A DNA stretch of 32,739 bases from GCA-2746235 sp049609225 (GTDB lineage: Bacteria > Planctomycetota > UBA1135), in NCBI GenBank assembly GCA_049609225.1, contig JBMYYH010000026.1, forward strand, positions 1-32,739. Reading direction: 5' to 3'. The notes beneath the pieces were generated by a model. That model saw nothing but the letters and a program-made list of their open reading frames with translations. It ran no database searches and was not told where the DNA came from. This document shows, one piece after another, positions 22,594 to 30,971 of this stretch; the first letter of the stretch is position 1, and the number at the start of each line of letters is the position of its first letter. The position numbers were made by a program, and so were the translations under genes.

Positions 22594-24155
22594 GCGTTGG
22601 AAGACTTCAGGTTACGCCACCATGCGAACAGCATGACCGGCAAGAACAGGATGATGGCAAGCACCAGTCCATAAGCCGCGACGAAGTTGTCGCGTGAGAA
22701 ATGCAGGGCGTTGTAGTAACGCACCGCGGCCGATTGATTGGCTGCCGGGAGCAAGATGGCGAAATCCAGTTCGCGCACACCAAAAGCCACCACCAAACCT
22801 GCGGCCAACCACCAACTACTGCGGATGGGGCCGAGGCGATAACGGAATAGGCGTTGCAAGTAACTACTTCCCGCCAACATGGCGACGTCTTCCTGCGTAT
22901 CCGGCACCCGGCTCATGCGGTCACAAAGAATCCATACCGCGATGGGCAAGAAGCGCCCCGCGACCAGTAATCCTGGCAGCAGGATGCTCAGGTAGAAGTC
23001 TTCCCAGCCGGGGCGATTGAAGGCCAAGATGCTGCCGAAACCAAGGGCGACGGAAGGCACCAACAGTGGCAGAGTCACAAGGATCATCAACAGGATGCGC
23101 CAGATGGATCGCGTCTTCAAAAGCAGGTGTGCCCACAGCGGTGCAAGGCCTAGGCAGATCAAGCCAGCGATGCCGCTGTAGCTCAAGGTCCGCACGATGT
23201 CGTCGCGGCCACGGGTGAGTGCGGCGGTGAAGGCTTCGTTACTGACTTCACTCCAAGTGCGTTCACTCAAGGGGCCTTGCAGGCCGGTCTCGTACACGAT
23301 GCGTGCGAGAGGCGCAAAAAGAAGAAGGACAAGAACGACCGTGAGAAACATCGACACCGACCAAGAAGCCTTGCCGAGGTGCATCACACCAGCATGTCGT
23401 CCTTGCCCGATCTCATGGCGTAACTGACGCCGTTGCATGGCTCCACAAGCCAGCAGCATGCCAAGACCAAGGAGGACCAGTGGCAGGCTAGCCGTTGCGC
23501 CAGCGGTGTAATCGTCGTTACGTGAGTGGCCGAAAATCTCGGCCGCATAGACATGGAACAACTCGCCAACAGTGGCGAAATAATCGGGCACTGCGAAATC
23601 AGCGGCCGCAAACAGGAAAGCGAAGCAGCCGCCGATCAAGGCCGGCAACAGACTGATCCGTATCATCTCGCCGATCGCGAAACGTGGACCGAGTAGGAGC
23701 GCCGTCTCATGCGCCGCTGCCGGTTGCTGCGACAAGGCGCGCGCCACCAATAGACCGGGCAGAGGCGCATAACAAACGCCAAAGGTGAACACCGAGGCCC
23801 ACGCGCCCGTCATGTCGGTCAAGCCATACCATGCTTGCGCAACCATCAAAGGAGGCAGCAGCAACGGTAGTGGAAGCAACAGGCGGAACAGCGCCGCGCC
23901 CGGAACCTTGCATCGAAAGGCCATCAAGGCATAGGGTGCACCCAAGAGGATCGCGACGAGTCCTGCAGCCGAGGACATCCACACCGAACGCCACAGCAAC
24001 ATGGAAGTGCGACTGTCGAGCATTTGCCCGAGGCGTTCCAAGTTGACTAAGGGCGCTAAGACAGGAGCCAATGGAATCCACGCCGCGACCAGGCTTACCA
24101 ACAAGGCAAGGCCCCACCACGGACGCCCTCCTTTCCACGACCAGGCTTCGTTCAA
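22590..24155 (-). CDS. ABC transporter permease, fused two-domain (FbpB/ThiP type)
   Basis: This 521-aa polytopic protein carries two binding-protein-dependent permease domains in tandem, as in FbpB/SfuB and ThiP. The first domain runs to about residue 270 with an EAA-like region around QQPAAAHETALLLGPRFAIGE. The second runs from about 320 with SRVPDTQEDVAMLAGSSYLQRLFRYRLGP as its EAA loop. The start is a TTG that overlaps the stop of the binding-protein gene (TTGA); no better in-frame ATG precedes the first helix (WWGLALLVSLVAAWIPLAPVL). It forms the membrane channel of the importer. Confidence 0.9.
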   Translation of the reverse strand: MNEAWSWKGGRPWWGLALLVSLVAAWIPLAPVLAPLVNLERLGQMLDSRTSMLLWRSVWMSSAAGLVAILLGAPYALMAFRCKVPGAALFRLLLPLPLLLPPLMVAQAWYGLTDMTGAWASVFTFGVCYAPLPGLLVARALSQQPAAAHETALLLGPRFAIGEMIRISLLPALIGGCFAFLFAAADFAVPDYFATVGELFHVYAAEIFGHSRNDDYTAGATASLPLVLLGLGMLLACGAMQRRQLRHEIGQGRHAGVMHLGKASWSVSMFLTVVLVLLLFAPLARIVYETGLQGPLSERTWSEVSNEAFTAALTRGRDDIVRTLSYSGIAGLICLGLAPLWAHLLLKTRSIWRILLMILVTLPLLVPSVALGFGSILAFNRPGWEDFYLSILLPGLLVAGRFLPIAVWILCDRMSRVPDTQEDVAMLAGSSYLQRLFRYRLGPIRSSWWLAAGLVVAFGVRELDFAILLPAANQSAAVRYYNALHFSRDNFVAAYGLVLAIILFLPVMLFAWWRNLKSSNA

Positions 24156-25153
24156 CGGACGAAATCCTCCTGCAGGATCTTCGCCTGTTCGCCAATTGAG
24201 CTGCCGACGGCCTTCCAGTCCACCGCTGCAGCTTCAAAATCCACCCCCGGCCGTCCGACGCCATCCACTTGCGGCGCACCTGCGAACAGCGGGATCTGCC
24301 TGGAGATGCTTTGCGCCAAACGCACTTCATTCTCTTGGCTCAGGACATAATCCGCGAAACGCTTGGCCGCATCCTGGTTCTTGCCACTGTCCAGAATCGC
24401 CAAAGTGTTGGGGATCAATAGGCAACCGATGCCGTCGCCCTGGTCGAGGTATTTCACTGCGACGGGATGGCCGGCCACGATGGCTTTGGCGGCATCATCC
24501 GTGTCGGTGAAGCACCAGTGGAAGTCCCCAGCGGAAGTCCGGCGCATGATATCGGCATTGCCGGCACCGAAATTCAAGCCGGCCGCCTTCGCTTGCTCAA
24601 ACCAATCGCGCATCGCCTGGGTGCCGTGGATTTCGGCATAAACCGCAGCATTGGTCAAGGTCGTTCCCGTCAGCGGAGCCGCCATCGCGCCATGCTTGGC
24701 GATTTCCGGATCATGAAAGTCGGCCAGGGAGTCCGGCACTGGCAAATCCGCGTCGGTGCGGTAGAGGATGACCCGGGCCCGTGCGGCGAATCCGGTCCAG
24801 TGGCCCTCGGCATCGCGGAAGGCTTCGGGAATGCCGTCTGCCGCAGGGGAACGGTAGGGCACGGTCAGTCCGGCTTCCTGCAGACGCAGGGTGTGGGCAA
24901 TCTCATTGTTCCAAAACACATCCGCGTGTGGATTGGATGCCTCGTGGAGGATGCGATTGACCAGGCCCACGGTCTTGTTGCGCTCGACGTCGAATTGAGT
25001 GCGTACTTTGAGCCCGGTTTGCGCCTCAAAATCCCGAATCATGGGCTCAGACAAGTCTTGATCGAGGGCGCAATAGACGACCAGATCGGCTTCACTTCCA
25101 CTACACGCGGCGAACAGCAGGGGAATGAGAAGGGCGGTGAGCATGCGACGCAT
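24152..25153 (-). CDS. Ferric-type ABC transporter substrate-binding lipoprotein
   Basis: The 333-aa protein has a lipoprotein signal (LLFAAC, Cys 17) followed by the family start DLVVYCALDQDLSEPMIRDFE. ADVFWNNEIAHTLRLQEAGL and TGTTLTNAAVYAEIHGT are typical of the FbpA/FutA-like family-1 binding proteins that capture Fe(III). The paired tyrosines expected for iron are not certain by eye, so thiamine or another anion-like substrate cannot be excluded. It is the first gene of a five-gene minus-strand operon. No Shine-Dalgarno site is present; TACCTT lies 7 nt before the ATG as a possible -10. Confidence 0.85.
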   Translation of the reverse strand: MRRMLTALLIPLLFAACSGSEADLVVYCALDQDLSEPMIRDFEAQTGLKVRTQFDVERNKTVGLVNRILHEASNPHADVFWNNEIAHTLRLQEAGLTVPYRSPAADGIPEAFRDAEGHWTGFAARARVILYRTDADLPVPDSLADFHDPEIAKHGAMAAPLTGTTLTNAAVYAEIHGTQAMRDWFEQAKAAGLNFGAGNADIMRRTSAGDFHWCFTDTDDAAKAIVAGHPVAVKYLDQGDGIGCLLIPNTLAILDSGKNQDAAKRFADYVLSQENEVRLAQSISRQIPLFAGAPQVDGVGRPGVDFEAAAVDWKAVGSSIGEQAKILQEDFVR

Positions 25154-25210
25154 CGGGATAAAGGTAGCAAAGCCCGTGCCAGCACACCCTTAGGCCGGAT
25201 GGGTCGACTT

Positions 25211-25226
25211 GTTCCCGGCTGGGAAC
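25211..25226. promoter_or_regulatory. Operator-like inverted repeat between divergent operons
   Basis: GTTCCC and GGGAAC form perfect 6-bp arms around GGCT. The site lies between the divergent ferric-type ABC operon and the aminotransferase operon, where a shared regulator could bind. It does not match a Fur box. Confidence 0.4.
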
Positions 25227-25264
25227 GCCCGCTGGGAAGGCCTTTTAGCGGCCGTCAGACTCCC

Positions 25265-25270
25265 TAGAAT
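25265..25270 (+). promoter_or_regulatory. Possible -10 of the aminotransferase operon
   Basis: TAGAAT matches TATAAT at five of six positions and lies 29 nt before the ATG at 25300. No clear -35 is visible at 16-18 bp, so the assignment is tentative. This unit would have a short leader without a Shine-Dalgarno motif. Confidence 0.35.
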
Positions 25271-25299
25271 GGGCGCACCTGACCCCCGTCACCGTCCCG

Positions 25300-26490
25300 A
25301 TGACCAGCACACTCCCGGAACTTCAACTCGCGACCCGCATGTCCCGTCTCGGCACCGAGACGGCCTTCGAAGTCTTGGCTAAGGCCAAAGCACTCGAAGC
25401 GCAGGGTCAAGACATCATTCACCTTGAGATCGGCGAGCCCGATTTCGATACACCCAAGAACATCGTCGAGGCTGGGGTGGATGCCCTGCGCAACGGCTGG
25501 ACTCACTACGGTCCTGCGAATGGCCAACCGGAAGCTCGGGAAGTCGTGGCGGATTACGTCGCGCGCACCCGTGGCATTGAGGTGGGGGCTGATGAAGTCA
25601 CCATCGTGCCGGGCGGCAAGCCGACCATGTTCTACGCCATGCTCGCGTTGATCGAGCAAGGGGATGAAGTCATCTATCCGAACCCGGGTTTCCCGATCTA
25701 CGAGTCGATGATCAACTTCACGGGCGGTAAGGCGGTGGCCTGTCCGATCCGTGAATCGAATCACTTCGCTTTGGATCCGGAAGACGTCATCTCGCGCTTG
25801 ACTCCGAAGACCAAGATGGTGATCTTGAATTCACCAGCCAACCCGACCGGTGGCGTCACTCCGAAGGAGTCGCTCGAGGCGGTGTTGGAAGCGCTGAAGG
25901 ATCGCCCTGATATCTGGATCCTCTCCGATGAGATCTACAGCCGCATGCTCTACGATGGACATGAGCATTTCAGCCCGCTGCAGGATCCCGAAGTGCGGGA
26001 TCGTTGCATCTTGCTGGATGGTTGGAGCAAGACCTACGCCATGACCGGATGGCGCATGGGCTTTGGTGTGATGCGCCCCGATCTCGCGGCCATGTTCACC
26101 AAGTTGATGGTCAACTCGAACTCCTGCACCGCGAGCTTCTCGCAGCGCGCAGGCATGGAAGCACTTGCTGGCGATCAGTCGGCAGTCGATGCGATGTTGG
26201 AGAAGTTCGATGGGCGGCGCAAGCGCATCGTCGATCTGGTCAACGATATCCCAGGCATGTCCTGTCACCTTCCAGTCGGCGCCTTCTACGTGTTCCCGAA
26301 CATCAAGGAACTCGGCCTGACCGCAGGGGAACTGCAAGACAAGATCCTTTACGAAGGTGGCGTCTCCTGCCTCGCCGGAACCAGCTTCGGTGCGGAAGGC
26401 GAAGGCTACATCCGCTTCAGCTATGCCAACTCGATCGAGAACATCGAGGAAGGGATGCGTCGGGTGCGGAAGGTCGTGGAGAGTCTGTAA
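25300..26490 (+). CDS. Class I/II PLP-dependent aminotransferase
   Basis: The 396-aa enzyme has the fold-type I aminotransferase pattern: IIHLEIGEPDFDTP (39-52), HYGPANGQPEAR (69-80), SPANPTGG (178-185), LSDEIYSRMLY (208-218) and the PLP-binding Lys244 in LDGWSKTYAMTGWRMG. The carboxylate-binding Arg is in GYIRFSYAN near the end. It belongs to the broad aspartate/alanine/aromatic aminotransferase subgroup; the substrate cannot be fixed from sequence. It heads an operon of amino-acid and sugar-phosphate enzymes, and its stop shares one base with the start of the aldolase gene (TAATG). Confidence 0.93.
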   Translation: MTSTLPELQLATRMSRLGTETAFEVLAKAKALEAQGQDIIHLEIGEPDFDTPKNIVEAGVDALRNGWTHYGPANGQPEAREVVADYVARTRGIEVGADEVTIVPGGKPTMFYAMLALIEQGDEVIYPNPGFPIYESMINFTGGKAVACPIRESNHFALDPEDVISRLTPKTKMVILNSPANPTGGVTPKESLEAVLEALKDRPDIWILSDEIYSRMLYDGHEHFSPLQDPEVRDRCILLDGWSKTYAMTGWRMGFGVMRPDLAAMFTKLMVNSNSCTASFSQRAGMEALAGDQSAVDAMLEKFDGRRKRIVDLVNDIPGMSCHLPVGAFYVFPNIKELGLTAGELQDKILYEGGVSCLAGTSFGAEGEGYIRFSYANSIENIEEGMRRVRKVVESL

Positions 26491-27530
26491 TGGACATCGA
26501 ACCGGCTGACTTTCGGTCCGATACCGTCACCCGGCCCACGGCGCGGATGATGGAGGCGATGAGCCGCGCGCGCGTGGGCGATGATGTCCTCGGCGACGAT
26601 CCCACCGTGCGCAAGTTGGAGACTCGCATGGCCAGCCTGTTCGGCAAGGAGGCTGCACTGTTCATGCCTTCGGGCACGATGGCCAACCAATGTGCGGTCG
26701 CGGCCCACATCGTTCCTGGTGAGGAAGTCATCGTCGATGCCGATGCCCACATCTTCATGTTCGAAGGTGGCGGCCTCAGTCGGATTTCTGGCGCCCATGT
26801 GCGCACCTTGCCGACGGAAAACGGCCAGTACAACTTCGGCCAGTTGGCTCGAGCGATTCGTCCTGCCAGCGAGCACATGCCACGCACGGGTTTGATCTGC
26901 GTGGAGGAGTCGCACCTGTTCTCCGGCGGCACCATCGTGCCGATCGATTATCTCGAAGAGGTCTACGGCTTGGCCCAGCATCATGGCATTCCGGTGCACA
27001 TGGATGGCGCGCGTCTGTTCAATGCCCAAGCGGAAACCGGCGTCGAGTTCTCGAAATACGGCGAGACCTGCGACTCGGTGTTCGTCGCTCTGTCCAAAGG
27101 ACTGAGCTGCCCGATCGGTTCCATCCTCGCTGGTGATGGCGCCTTAATCGAACGCGCGCGTCGGGTGCGCAAATGGATGGGCGGCGGTATGCGTCAGGCT
27201 GGATACTTGGCAGCTTGTGGTCTGATCGCTCTCGAAGAGACTGCACCGCTTCTTTCCGAAGACAACGCCCGCTGCCGACGCCTCGGTGGTGTGACCTTGG
27301 CTTTGGATGGTGTGCGTATGGCGCAGGCCACCATCGACACCAACATCCTCTTCCTCGAGATCACGCATCCGAATCTCGACGCACCGATGGTCGAAGCCGC
27401 CTTGGCCGATCATGGCGTGCTTGCCTTAGCTCTCGGCGAACGCCTCCTGCGTTTCGTCACTCACCGCCACATCACTGATTCCGACGTCGACCGCGCTGCT
27501 CAAGCGCTGCAGACCGTGCTCCAGAACTGA
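26490..27530 (+). CDS. ltaE: Low-specificity L-threonine aldolase
   Basis: The enzyme cleaves threonine or allo-threonine to glycine and acetaldehyde using PLP. I chose the ATG at 26490, overlapping the aminotransferase stop. The open frame extends 486 nt further upstream, but that part is a shadow of the aminotransferase gene. The 346-aa product starts with the family's FRSDTVTRPTARMMEAM and has GDDVLGDDPTV (30-40), ALFMPSGTMANQ (56-67), HMDGARLFNA (170-179) and PLP Lys203 in ALSKGLSCPIGS. It lies between the aminotransferase and phosphohexomutase genes in one transcript. Confidence 0.94.
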   Translation: MDIEPADFRSDTVTRPTARMMEAMSRARVGDDVLGDDPTVRKLETRMASLFGKEAALFMPSGTMANQCAVAAHIVPGEEVIVDADAHIFMFEGGGLSRISGAHVRTLPTENGQYNFGQLARAIRPASEHMPRTGLICVEESHLFSGGTIVPIDYLEEVYGLAQHHGIPVHMDGARLFNAQAETGVEFSKYGETCDSVFVALSKGLSCPIGSILAGDGALIERARRVRKWMGGGMRQAGYLAACGLIALEETAPLLSEDNARCRRLGGVTLALDGVRMAQATIDTNILFLEITHPNLDAPMVEAALADHGVLALALGERLLRFVTHRHITDSDVDRAAQALQTVLQN

Positions 27531-27532
27531 TC

Positions 27533-28894
27533 ATGTCCGTCTTCAAAGCCTACGACATCCGCGGGACCTATCCCGACCAGATCGACGCTGACCTCGCCTA
27601 CCGCATTGGTCGCGCCTACGCCGACTTCATGAAGGAAGGTCCTTTGGTCATCGGTCGCGACATGCGCACCATGGCGCCGGAGATCCATAACGCCGTCATC
27701 GAAGGCATTCTGGATGGTGGCCTGGATGTGATTGACATCGGTCTCTCCACCACGCCACAGGCCTACTTCGCGATCGGTCATCTGAATGCAGCCGGTGGCA
27801 TGAACGTCACTGCGAGCCATAACTCCAAGGAGTACATCGGCTTCAAGCTGTGTAAGGAAGAGGCCAAGCCGATCAGTGCTGATAACGGCATCAAGGAGAT
27901 CGAAGTGTTGGCTACCACCGGCCCGAAGCCGGAGCCAGTCGCTGAGCGCGGTACCCGCACGGAAGTGGATACCCTCGCCGATTACGCCAACCATGTGGTG
28001 CGTTGGGCGGACCTCGCGCGCCCCGTGCACATCGTCAGTGATGCTGCCAACGGCATGGCCGCCCACAGCTTCCCTGCAGTGCTCGACAAGATGCCGAGCA
28101 TCAAGCATGAAGGGCTTTACTACGAGCTCGACGGCACTTTCCCGAACCACGAAGCCAACCCGCTGAAGCTGAGCACTTTGGTGGACCTGCAGGCCTTCGT
28201 GCTGGAGCAAGGCGCCGAACTGGGTGCCGCTTTCGATGGCGATAGTGACCGTTGCTGTTTCGTCGACGACAAGGGCCGTGCCATCGGCAACGACATCGTC
28301 ACCACTCTGGTCGCACGCGAGGTCCTGAAGCAGGAGCCTGGTGCCGCCATCGTCTACGACCTGCGCAGTTCCTGGATCCTGCCGAAGACCGTGCTCGCCG
28401 GGGGCGGACGTCCGGAGAAGGAGCGTGTCGGCCATAGTTTCCTGAAGGGCAAGATGCGCGAAAATGACGCACCCTTCGGTGGGGAACTTTCCGGGCACTA
28501 CTACTTCCGCGATAACTGGTACGCCGACAACTCGGAGATCATCCTGATGATGGTCCTGAACCTGGTGTCGCGGTCGGATAAGCCGTTCAGCGAGATGTTG
28601 GATGAGCTGATGTGCTTCCACAGCACTGGCGAGGTCAACTTCCACGTCGAGGATAAGGCTGGCGCCATGCAGCGCATCAAGGATGTGTTCTCGGATGCCA
28701 CCACCATCGATGAACTGGATGGCGTGACGGTTGCCTATGGCGATGTCACCCAAACCGGCTGGTGGTGGGTCAATGTCCGCGCCAGCAACACCGAGCCGCT
28801 TCTGCGCATGAACCTCGAGTCCGACGATAAGGCCAAGATGGAGGAGATGACCAAGCGCGTCATCGAGATCATCGGTACCGAGCCGGAGGCCTAG
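27533..28894 (+). CDS. Phosphomannomutase/phosphoglucomutase family (alpha-D-phosphohexomutase)
   Basis: The 453-aa protein interconverts hexose 1- and 6-phosphates for envelope and nucleotide-sugar synthesis. It starts with FKAYDIRGTYP. It has the catalytic phosphoserine loop NVTASHNSKEYIGFK (Ser95), in which the common TASHNP is TASHNS. The metal loop is FDGDSDRC (about 234-241), the sugar-specificity loop GGELSGHYYF, and the phosphate-binding C-terminal loop RASNTEPLLRM. All four domains appear complete, in the AlgC/ManB layout. It begins 2 nt after the aldolase stop. Whether mannose or glucose is preferred is not decided by the sequence. Confidence 0.93.
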   Translation: MSVFKAYDIRGTYPDQIDADLAYRIGRAYADFMKEGPLVIGRDMRTMAPEIHNAVIEGILDGGLDVIDIGLSTTPQAYFAIGHLNAAGGMNVTASHNSKEYIGFKLCKEEAKPISADNGIKEIEVLATTGPKPEPVAERGTRTEVDTLADYANHVVRWADLARPVHIVSDAANGMAAHSFPAVLDKMPSIKHEGLYYELDGTFPNHEANPLKLSTLVDLQAFVLEQGAELGAAFDGDSDRCCFVDDKGRAIGNDIVTTLVAREVLKQEPGAAIVYDLRSSWILPKTVLAGGGRPEKERVGHSFLKGKMRENDAPFGGELSGHYYFRDNWYADNSEIILMMVLNLVSRSDKPFSEMLDELMCFHSTGEVNFHVEDKAGAMQRIKDVFSDATTIDELDGVTVAYGDVTQTGWWWVNVRASNTEPLLRMNLESDDKAKMEEMTKRVIEIIGTEPEA

Positions 28895-28895
28895 G

Positions 28896-29831
28896 ATGAC
28901 TGCCTTGAGTGAGCGCCCGGTGCGCATCATGGGCGTGCCCATGGACCTGGGTGCCAGCCGTCGCGGTACCGACCTTGGACCAAGCGCCTTACGCGTGGCT
29001 GGAGTCGGCGCTGCCTTGCGCACTCTCGGTTTCGAGGTCCAACGTGAACAGGACATTCCTGTTCCTGCGATGGAAACCCGTGAGGGTTATGGCGCCGACA
29101 GCGCGCGTTTCCGCGATGAGATCCTGCAGGTCTGTCAGGACCTGGCGGATCATGTGGATACCGCACTGGGCGCAGGCACCACGCCTCTGGTCTTCGGCGG
29201 CGATCATTCCATTGCCATGGGAACGGTTGCTGGTGTCGCGAGGCACTTCCGCAAGCAATCCCAGGATGTCGGCCTGGTTTGGTTCGACGCTCACGGCGAC
29301 ATGAACACGCCAGCCAGTTCGCCTAGCGGCAACATCCACGGCATGCCTTTGGCGCATTTGATTGGCCTTGGCGGCACCGATGGGGCCTTGTCCTCGATCG
29401 TCGGTGGAGAAGGTGCGGCGATCAAGCCGGAGAATGTCGCGCTGGTCGGCATCCGCGATATCGATCGGGATGAAGCGGCTTTGGTGCGCGAATCAGGCGT
29501 GCATACCTGGACCATGCGTGACATCGACGAGAAGGGCATGCCCCGCGTCGTCCGCGAAGTCCTCGAAGTGGTGGATGTCGGCACGGCCGGTTTTCATCTC
29601 AGTTTCGACGTGGATGGGTTGGATCCGGAAGTGGTCGCAGGTGTCGGAACTCCGGTGCCGGGCGGCGTCGATTTCCGCGAGGCCCATTTGATGCTGGAAG
29701 TGATGGCGGATACTGGACGCATGACGTCGATGGAAGTGGTGGAGTTGAATCCGCTGCTCGACGAGGTCAACCGCGGCGCCCACAACATGCGGCATCTTAT
29801 CTGTAGCGCCTTCGGGCAATCGATCCTGTAG
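28896..29831 (+). CDS. rocF: Arginase (ureohydrolase family)
   Basis: The 311-aa enzyme carries the binuclear-manganese motifs: FGGDHSI (100-106), WFDAHGDMNTP (129-139) and SFDVDGLDP (about 235-243). SSPSGNIHGMPLAHLIG (141-157) is the arginase rather than agmatinase version of the substrate loop. It should hydrolyse arginine to ornithine and urea. GGAGG about six bases before the ATG is one of the few Shine-Dalgarno-like sequences in the window. It starts 1 nt after the phosphohexomutase stop and precedes mcsB by 5 nt, so arginine degradation and protein-arginine phosphorylation are encoded side by side. Confidence 0.93.
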   Translation: MTALSERPVRIMGVPMDLGASRRGTDLGPSALRVAGVGAALRTLGFEVQREQDIPVPAMETREGYGADSARFRDEILQVCQDLADHVDTALGAGTTPLVFGGDHSIAMGTVAGVARHFRKQSQDVGLVWFDAHGDMNTPASSPSGNIHGMPLAHLIGLGGTDGALSSIVGGEGAAIKPENVALVGIRDIDRDEAALVRESGVHTWTMRDIDEKGMPRVVREVLEVVDVGTAGFHLSFDVDGLDPEVVAGVGTPVPGGVDFREAHLMLEVMADTGRMTSMEVVELNPLLDEVNRGAHNMRHLICSAFGQSIL

Positions 29832-29836
29832 CGAAC

Positions 29837-30940
29837 ATGGCCATGGATCCGCGCCTCACGCCTCTGTTGCAGAAGGAGCCCGGTTGGTTGTTGCCAGGCG
29901 GACCTTTGGGCGATGTGGTGGTGGCCTCGCGTGTGCGTTTGGCGCGCAATGTCGACCAGTTGGCCTTCCCGCTGCAGTTGGATGCCCAAGCCGCCGATCA
30001 ACTGGCCGCCGCAGCCTCCGAAAACCTGCGCATCTTGACCGATGGCGACGCCAATCCGGAGTCCCACGGTTTGGTCTTGGATCCACGCAGTCTTGGTGTG
30101 GCCGATGCGGATTTTGTGGTCGAACGCAGTCTGGCGACGCGGGATCTAGTCAGTGCAGACCGCCCGACCTTGATCTATTGCGGTCCGGAAGGGCTGGAAG
30201 GGGTCATGGTCAACGAGGAAGATCATTTCCGCATCCAAGGCCTGGCTGCAGGCATGGATTTGGAAGCTGCCTATGAACGCGCCCAGCATTTGGAGCGTCA
30301 TCTGAAGAAGGCATTCTCCTTCGCGGTCAGTGATCGTTATGGCTTCCTCACTTCCTGTCCGACCAACACCGGTTCAGGGATGCGCGCGAGCTTGATGCTG
30401 CATCTGCCAGCCCTCAGTCGCGCCAAAGCGCCGATGCAACGCGCTCTGCAGGCCGCACGCAGTGCATCCTTGGCGGTGCGCGGTGTGCATGGTGAAGGCA
30501 GCCGCGCACTTGGCCACTTCTTCCAGATCAGCAATCAGCGTACCTTGGGTGAATCCTCGATGGATCAACTGAAGGCTGTCGCCGAATTTGGCAAGGAAGT
30601 CAGCGACTACGAACGACGCACCCGCGAATCCTTCCGCAAGGAGGAAGGTAGTGGTGCCGTATTGCGCGAAGATCTGCAGCGTGCATTGGAATCGGTGAAG
30701 GATTCGGAGGCTCTGACCACAGCCCAGGCCCTGGATGCATTGAGCACTCTGCGTTTAGGTAGCCTGCTGGAGGCTACCGACAAGATGGGTTTTGCATGTC
30801 CCGCCGATCGTTTGTTGAGCTTGTCCTTCAAGCTTCAGCCCGGTCATCTGCAGGCCTATTCCGGCAAGGAAATGACCCCCGAACAGCGTGATGCTGCCCG
30901 GGCTGGTTTTGTACGTCGGGAATTGGGTTTCGCGGGCTGA
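29837..30940 (+). CDS. mcsB: Protein-arginine kinase McsB
   Basis: The 367-aa protein is of the ATP:guanido phosphotransferase family and of McsB type, which phosphorylates Arg side chains to mark proteins for ClpC-ClpP. Motifs are SRVRLARN (31-38), NEEDHFRIQ (126-134), FLTSCPTNTGSGMRASLMLHLPAL (about 170-193, active-site Cys174) and RGVHGEGSRALGHFFQISNQ (215-234). The C-terminal RDAARA (351-356) matches the RDxxRA site that senses phosphoarginine in characterised McsB and is absent from arginine kinases. The N-terminal helical domain of arginine kinases is also missing. There is no mcsA, ctsR or clpC in the window; the gene ends a metabolic operon beside arginase. Confidence 0.93.
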   Translation: MAMDPRLTPLLQKEPGWLLPGGPLGDVVVASRVRLARNVDQLAFPLQLDAQAADQLAAAASENLRILTDGDANPESHGLVLDPRSLGVADADFVVERSLATRDLVSADRPTLIYCGPEGLEGVMVNEEDHFRIQGLAAGMDLEAAYERAQHLERHLKKAFSFAVSDRYGFLTSCPTNTGSGMRASLMLHLPALSRAKAPMQRALQAARSASLAVRGVHGEGSRALGHFFQISNQRTLGESSMDQLKAVAEFGKEVSDYERRTRESFRKEEGSGAVLREDLQRALESVKDSEALTTAQALDALSTLRLGSLLEATDKMGFACPADRLLSLSFKLQPGHLQAYSGKEMTPEQRDAARAGFVRRELGFAG

Positions 30941-30965
30941 GATGAGGGAGAAGTTGGCCTATAAA
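30937..30965 (+). promoter_or_regulatory. Promoter CTGAGA-17-TATAAA predicting a leaderless transcript
   Basis: TATAAA (30960-30965) ends 6 nt before the ATG at 30972. CTGAGA (30937-30942), four of six to the -35 consensus, stands 17 bp upstream and overlaps the mcsB stop. The transcript would begin at the start codon. Confidence 0.5.
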
Positions 30966-30971
30966 TAGGCC

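Noticed and set aside
26004..26489. N-terminal extension of the threonine aldolase frame
   Set aside because: These 162 codons overlap the aminotransferase gene in another frame; the family N-terminus begins exactly at the ATG at 26490.
27500..29056. Minus-strand 518-aa open frame opposite the phosphohexomutase gene
   Set aside because: It is an antisense shadow of a gene with full family motifs; no signal or domain is recognisable.
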